A stretch of DNA of 64,000 bases from JAHJQZ01 sp963675235. GTDB taxonomy: Bacteria > Pseudomonadota > Alphaproteobacteria > Rhizobiales > Devosiaceae. Location of the stretch: the NCBI GenBank assembly GCA_963675235.2, contig CAXXFU010000004.1:372001-436000 (forward strand). The letters are read 5' to 3'. Below, one piece after another: positions 60,314 through 64,000 of this stretch; position 1 is the stretch's first letter; each line of letters begins with the position of its first letter. The notes below the pieces were generated by a model. It made no database searches and had not been told where the DNA came from. It worked only from the letters and a program-made list of their open reading frames with translations. A program made the position numbers and the translations under genes.

Positions 60314-60766
60314 ATGTCGGCCAAATTCAAGCACGCGTTACTGGCTCTGGCCATCCTGGCGTCGTCCGCACTGGCGGTCGATGTGCCGCTTGCCGCCGAG
60401 GGCGTGACCGTCAATGTCAATATGGCGCGGATCCTGAGGATCAACTCTCCCGCCTCGACAGTAATCATCGGCAACCCGGCGATCGCCGACGTGACCATCC
60501 AGGATCCCAAGACGCTGATCCTTACCGGCAAGGCCTACGGCCAGACCAATCTCATCATTCTCGATTCCATCGGCAATCCCATTGCCGACACGCTGGTCGA
60601 TGTGGTCCAGCAGGAAGCCAACCTGATGACGATCTACCAGGGCCGGTCGCGCACCACCATGGTCTGTGATCCGGTGTGCCAGCCGACGCCGATGCTCGGC
60701 GACGATCCGAGCTACACCTCGGAAGCCCTCGCCTCGGCGCAGATGATCGACTCCGCTGCCAACTGA
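60314..60766 (+). CDS. Pilus assembly protein N-terminal domain protein (CpaC N-domain only)
   Basis: 150 residues: signal peptide (about 1-24) and one pilus assembly N-domain (about 28-110; VNMARILRINSPASTVIIGN, IQDPKTLILTGKAYGQTNLI), which is the same module as at the N-terminus of CpaC but with no secretin part. A short tail contains Cys-Asp-Pro-Val-Cys (about 117-121), a possible disulfide. Known as a small accessory protein in alphaproteobacterial Flp loci. No good ribosome-binding site is visible. Starts the plus-strand pilus group. Confidence 0.88.
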   Translation: MSAKFKHALLALAILASSALAVDVPLAAEGVTVNVNMARILRINSPASTVIIGNPAIADVTIQDPKTLILTGKAYGQTNLIILDSIGNPIADTLVDVVQQEANLMTIYQGRSRTTMVCDPVCQPTPMLGDDPSYTSEALASAQMIDSAAN

Positions 60767-60930
60767 TCGCTCGCCGACGCGGCATCCACGCCTTCGCGCT
60801 CACGTCGCAGCAGCAGCCCGTTAACCTTGCATTCACCGGTTTGCCATTGCGCGCGTGCGCATGGGTGCGTTCTGACGGAAGCTTAGGAGTTGCGGTTCAA
60901 GGTTGAAGCAGCGAGCCAGAGCACGCCAGG

Positions 60931-61503
60931 ATGAAACCGGAAGTGAAGAGCAAAGCCGCCATTTCGCCACTCGCCCTCATGCGTCGACGCATCGGACGCG
61001 CTTTCGGTCGCGATGAGCGCGGTGCCGTGGCGGTCGAATTCGGCATTCTGGCCCTGCCGTTCTTCGCCATCATCGCCGCCATCATGGAAACCGCGTTCTT
61101 CTTCCTGGGATCGGAGATCCTCGACAGCGCCGTCGATACGAGCGTCAGGCTGCTGCGCACCGGACAGGCGCAATCCCAAGGCCTGACGGCGGACCAGTTC
61201 GAACGCACTATCTGCGACAGGCTCTATAACCTGTTCGACTGCGACCGCCTGCAGATCGACGTGAAGACTATCACCAATTTCGCCTCGGCGAGTTTCTCGG
61301 CGCCGCTGGGCGAAGATTTCGAATGGACCGACTTCGAGGCCACCAAGGTCTACGAACCCGGCGACGGCTCGCAGATCGTTTCGGTGCGCGTTTACTACAA
61401 ATGGCCGACCCTGGTCGATTTCTTCGGCTTCAACCTGTCCAACGCCGGCCCCGGCTACAGGTTGATGGCTGCGGTCCGCGTCTTCAGAAACGAGCCCTTC
61501 TGA
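60931..61503 (+). CDS. TadE-family pseudopilin
   Basis: 190 residues. A basic N-terminus then RDERGAVAVEFGILALPFFA (about 27-46), the TadE-type prepilin-like segment with Glu after the AV site, one hydrophobic helix, and a mixed C-terminal domain with CDRLYNLFDCDR (two Cys). Minor component of the Flp pilus system. Stop shares a base with the next ATG (TGATG). Confidence 0.92.
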   Translation: MKPEVKSKAAISPLALMRRRIGRAFGRDERGAVAVEFGILALPFFAIIAAIMETAFFFLGSEILDSAVDTSVRLLRTGQAQSQGLTADQFERTICDRLYNLFDCDRLQIDVKTITNFASASFSAPLGEDFEWTDFEATKVYEPGDGSQIVSVRVYYKWPTLVDFFGFNLSNAGPGYRLMAAVRVFRNEPF

Positions 61504-62072
61504 TGCAGCGCGCCCTTCCCCGTTTCCGCGAACTTCTCTCCCGCTTCGCAAATGGCGAGCATGCCGTCGCCGCCGTCGAGTTCGCCCTGATCCTGCCGGT
61601 CATGCTGACGCTCTATATCGGTTCGGTGGAACTGAGCTCGGCCATCTCGGTCGATCAGCGCGTTGCGACGGTTTCCGGCTCGCTCGGCGATCTGGTGGCG
61701 CGTGCCGACGGCGTCATCGCCAAGTCACAGGTCGACGACTATTTCCTCGCCGCCAGCGCCACCATGGCGCCCTATGACGATGCCACCGTCCAGCAGATCG
61801 TCACCTGCGTGAAGCTCGATGCCGATGGCAATGGCACGGTCGTCTGGTCTCTTGCCGCCAATGGCGCGACCCAACACGGCGTCGATTCAATCTACACCGT
61901 GCCCGAGGAACTCCAGGCTCTGGCCGCCAACGACTACGTCATCGTCGCCGAGGCCAGCATGAGCTATGCGCCGATGTTCGGCTATTTCTTCGACACCAAT
62001 TTCGACCTGTATCACGAGTACTTCTTCCTGCCGCGTTTCGGCGAAGCCATCGCCTACGACCCGACAACCTGA
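61503..62072 (+). CDS. TadE/TadF-like pseudopilin
   Basis: 189 residues; translationally coupled to the preceding gene (TGATG). N-terminal segment NGEHAVAAVEFALILPVMLT (about 17-36) is again TadE-like, followed by a soluble part with a single Cys (IVTCVKLDADGNG). Together with its neighbour it probably forms the TadE/TadF pair of the system. The third member TadG is not in the window. Confidence 0.9.
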   Translation: MQRALPRFRELLSRFANGEHAVAAVEFALILPVMLTLYIGSVELSSAISVDQRVATVSGSLGDLVARADGVIAKSQVDDYFLAASATMAPYDDATVQQIVTCVKLDADGNGTVVWSLAANGATQHGVDSIYTVPEELQALAANDYVIVAEASMSYAPMFGYFFDTNFDLYHEYFFLPRFGEAIAYDPTT

Positions 62073-62198
62073 CATCACCCACCAACGGTCTGGCGCGATT
62101 TCACGCAGCACGCCGGCTTGCCCGACGTGTGCGGGCATGCCATAGGCAAGCCGCGCCTCGTGCGCCAGTGTCCCGCATGCCTGCCTGGAGATCCCCCG

Positions 62199-62825
62199 AT
62201 GAGTGATGACCTTCTCGTTCCCGTATTCGATCTCGGCGGGGTGATGTTCGACTGGAACCCGATGTACCTGTTCCGCAAGCTCTTCGATACCGAGGAAGAG
62301 GCGGCCTGGTTCCATCAGAACGTGTGCACGCCGGACTGGAACATCGGCATGGATGCCGGAAAGTCCTACAAGAAAAGCGTCGCCGAGCTGCAGGCGCGTT
62401 TCCCGCGCTACTGGCGCGAGATCGAGGCGTTCGACACGCGCTGGGACGAGATGAACGGCGGGTTGATCGAGGGCACGATCGCCATCCACGACGAGCTGAT
62501 CGAAGCCGAGCTGCCGACCTTCTCGATCACCAATTTCTCCTGGGAGAAATGGGTGACGGTGCTGCCGACATTCCCCTTCCTCGAAAAGTTCGACGGCATC
62601 CTGGTCAGCGGACTCGAGAACCTGGTCAAGCCCGATCCGCGCATCTTCACCCTGTTCTGCGACCGCTACGCGCTGGCGCCGGAAAGCTGCGTGTTCACCG
62701 ATGACAATCCGATCAACATCGCCGCCGCCCGCTCGGTCGGCATGAAGGCGGTGCACTTCACCTCCCCCGAACAGCTGCGCAAGGACTTCATCGAACTGGG
62801 TCTGCCGCTGAAGGACAAGGGCTGA
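62199..62825 (+). CDS. HAD-superfamily hydrolase, YihX-like
   Basis: 208 residues. Motif I FDLGGVMFDW (nucleophile Asp11; second position Gly as in the YihX-type DLGxV phosphatases), motif II FSITNFSWE, motif III Lys in NLVKPDPRIF and motif IV VFTDDNPINIAAA. The cap is an inserted helical region (about 20-95). In E. coli YihX acts on glucose-1-phosphate; the substrate here is unknown. ATG at 62199 has GGAG eight bases ahead. Confidence 0.9.
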   Translation: MSDDLLVPVFDLGGVMFDWNPMYLFRKLFDTEEEAAWFHQNVCTPDWNIGMDAGKSYKKSVAELQARFPRYWREIEAFDTRWDEMNGGLIEGTIAIHDELIEAELPTFSITNFSWEKWVTVLPTFPFLEKFDGILVSGLENLVKPDPRIFTLFCDRYALAPESCVFTDDNPINIAAARSVGMKAVHFTSPEQLRKDFIELGLPLKDKG

Positions 62826-62872
62826 AGGCAGAGGGCGATCTGACCCGGAAAGCCTAAGCCAAGCACAACGCC

Positions 62873-62977
62873 ATTCCCGTGAAAACGGGAACTCAGTCAC
62901 GCGCAGTCCTGCGCGCGAAAAGGTCAAATGCTCGGCAGACGCCTCGCGCTGGATTCCCGATCAGGTCGGGAATGACG
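62873..62977. repeat. Repeat cluster between convergent HAD gene and upp, including 55-bp repeat copy 2
   Basis: Three hairpins in a row: TTCCCGT / ACGGGAA (62874-62891), GCGCA / TGCGC around 62901-62914, and ATTCCCGA / TCGGGAAT (62953-62973). The stretch 62923-62977 is the second copy of the 55-bp repeat also found at 47025-47079. As it lies between converging genes it may also stop both transcripts. Confidence 0.85.
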
Positions 62978-63000
62978 TCTTGGTCAGCGGCGAGACCTGC

Positions 63001-63630
63001 TCACTTGGTCCCGTACATGCGGTCGCCAGCGTCGCCGAGACCGGGAACGATATAGCCGAGTTCGTTGAGGTGGCTGTCGACCGCGGCGGTGAACACCGGC
63101 ACGTCCGGGTGTTCCTCGTTGAAGCGCTTGACGCCTTCGGGCGCGGCCAGAAGGCACAGGAACCGGATATTGGTGGCGCCGCGCTCCTTGAGCTTTTGCA
63201 CCGCCGCCGTCGAGGAGCCGGCCGTGGCCAGCATCGGATCGACGACGATTACGAGACGGTCGGCGAGGTCGGTTGGCGCCTTGAAGTAATATTCGTGCGG
63301 CTCGAGGGTTTCATGGTCGCGATAGATGCCGACATGGGCGACGCGCGCCGCCGGCACCAGATCGAGCATGCCTTCGAGCAGTCCGTTGCCGGCCCTGAGG
63401 ATCGAGGCGAAGACCAGTTTCTTGCCCTTGATCGCCGGGGCCTTCATCTTCGTCATCGGCGTCTCGATCTCGATTTCCTCGAGTTCGAGATCGCGCGTTA
63501 CCTCGTAGCACAACAGGTGGGCGATCTCCTGCAGCAGGCGCCGGAAACCGGCCGTCGAGGTCTCCTTGTCACGCATGATGGTCAGCTTGTGCTGGATAAG
63601 GGGATGATCGACAACGGTCAGGTTGTTCAT
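63001..63630 (-). CDS. upp: Uracil phosphoribosyltransferase
   Basis: Converts uracil and PRPP to UMP (pyrimidine salvage). 209 residues, the usual length. VDHPLIQHKLTIMRD at the N-terminus, the PRPP-loop VIVVDPMLATAGSSTAAV and the uracil-binding C-terminal segment GYIVPGLGDAGDRMYGTK are all present. The ATG at 63630 gives MNNLTVVDHPL; the open frame further up is not family-like. 129 bp downstream of deoB, the two are a nucleoside salvage pair. Confidence 0.97.
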   Translation of the reverse strand: MNNLTVVDHPLIQHKLTIMRDKETSTAGFRRLLQEIAHLLCYEVTRDLELEEIEIETPMTKMKAPAIKGKKLVFASILRAGNGLLEGMLDLVPAARVAHVGIYRDHETLEPHEYYFKAPTDLADRLVIVVDPMLATAGSSTAAVQKLKERGATNIRFLCLLAAPEGVKRFNEEHPDVPVFTAAVDSHLNELGYIVPGLGDAGDRMYGTK

Positions 63631-63759
63631 CGGAAAATGCCTCACGCGCATGGAAAACCGGCGAGACAATGGAATCACCCCCGGCAAGAGTCCATGCGCG
63701 TTTTGGCGCCGCGCCGCTTTGACCACACAAAATGCGCCGAATGTTCCGCCTTGGCGCCG

Positions 63760-64000
63760 CTACAAAAACGATCTGCCGTGCTTTCCCGCTGCCAGGCCGA
63801 GCCATTTCGCCGCCGTTTCCCCGATATCGGCGAAGGTCTGCCGCAGGCCGGCGGAACCGGGCTTGAGCGCCGGCGAGAACAGCAGGATCGGCACCTGCTC
63901 GCGGGTATGATCGGTGCCGGTCCAACTCGGATCGTTGCCGTGATCGGCGGTCAGGATCAAGAGGTCGTCCTCAGCCATCTTGGCGATGAGCTCGGGCAGT
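63760..64000 (-). CDS. deoB: Phosphopentomutase (C-terminal part)
   Basis: The gene runs off the right edge; 80 residues are visible. DLLILTADHGNDPSWTGTDH carries the metal ligands (Asp, His) of the alkaline-phosphatase superfamily and continues TREQVPILLFSPAL, the family ending. Interconverts ribose (deoxyribose) 1- and 5-phosphate, feeding sugars from nucleosides to central metabolism. Reads in frame up to base 63999 without a start. Confidence 0.93.
   Translation of the reverse strand, partial: LPELIAKMAEDDLLILTADHGNDPSWTGTDHTREQVPILLFSPALKPGSAGLRQTFADIGETAAKWLGLAAGKHGRSFL

Noticed and set aside
60256..60669. Alternative plus-strand frame over the pilus N-domain gene
   Set aside because: It overlaps a frame with a signal peptide and clear N-domain motifs; the alternative is Arg/Gly-rich noise.

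Overview
This 64-kb stretch reads as chromosome of an alphaproteobacterium of the order Hyphomicrobiales (Rhizobiales). The evidence is high GC with dense, short-spaced genes, plus three neighbourhoods typical of that order: the rpoN-hpf-ptsN / lptBAC block, the long cmk-rpsA-sppA-ihfB-trpFBA-accD-folC-trx-addAB-murU-tsaE-divL-ahcY-HPr-EIIA-hprK-chvG-chvI block, and a complete-looking Flp (Tad/Cpa) pilus locus. The genus cannot be fixed from this sequence alone.

Layout. 1-1.7 kb: the 3' end of an Omp25/31-like porin, a secreted orphan and a Tat-type CAP-domain lipoprotein. 1.7-5.9 kb: glpD-glpK and an AEC carrier. 5.9-11.6 kb (minus strand): rnd-lptC-lptA-lptB, rpoN, hpf, ptsN. 11.7-13.5 kb: a serine hydrolase, tRNA-Ala(GGC) and an Asp-rich FYDLN protein. 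13.7-24.3 kb (plus): cmk, rpsA, GNAT, sppA, ihfB, lapA-like, trpF, trpB, trpA, accD, folC. 24.3-43.3 kb (minus): three thioredoxin-fold genes, addAB, murU, tsaE, divL, ahcY, a PTS-type regulatory module (HPr, EIIA, HprK) and the ChvG/ChvI two-component system. 43.5-45.6 kb: a SleB-type hydrolase, a HAD phosphatase and a cupin.

45.6-47.85 kb is the accessory part. A gene-poor stretch rich in inverted repeats leads into two arrays of a roughly 31-bp palindromic repeat that bracket a single-domain GIY-YIG nuclease gene. Next comes an AT-rich gene for a SLATT-type membrane protein, 11 bp behind polA. This is the best candidate in the window for a poorly described system: a possible conflict or abortive-infection effector, and a possible nuclease-repeat association.

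47.9-62.1 kb: polA, a degenerate receiver protein, then the Tad/Cpa pilus machinery (flp-cpaA-cpaB-cpaC-cpaE-cpaF-tadB-tadC on minus; a pilus N-domain protein and two TadE-like pseudopilins on plus). cpaA carries a likely single-base frameshift and no cpaD lies in its usual place. 62.2-64 kb: a HAD hydrolase, a second repeat cluster, then upp and the end of deoB.

Functional themes: envelope biogenesis (LPS export, peptidoglycan recycling enzyme MurU, ChvG/ChvI), nitrogen/carbon phosphotransfer regulation (RpoN, PtsN, HPr, EIIA, HprK), cell-cycle control (DivL, CtrA-like half-sites), core metabolism (Trp, fatty acid, folate, SAH, nucleoside salvage) and surface attachment (Flp pili). All function calls come from reading the translated sequence and recognising families; no database search was run.
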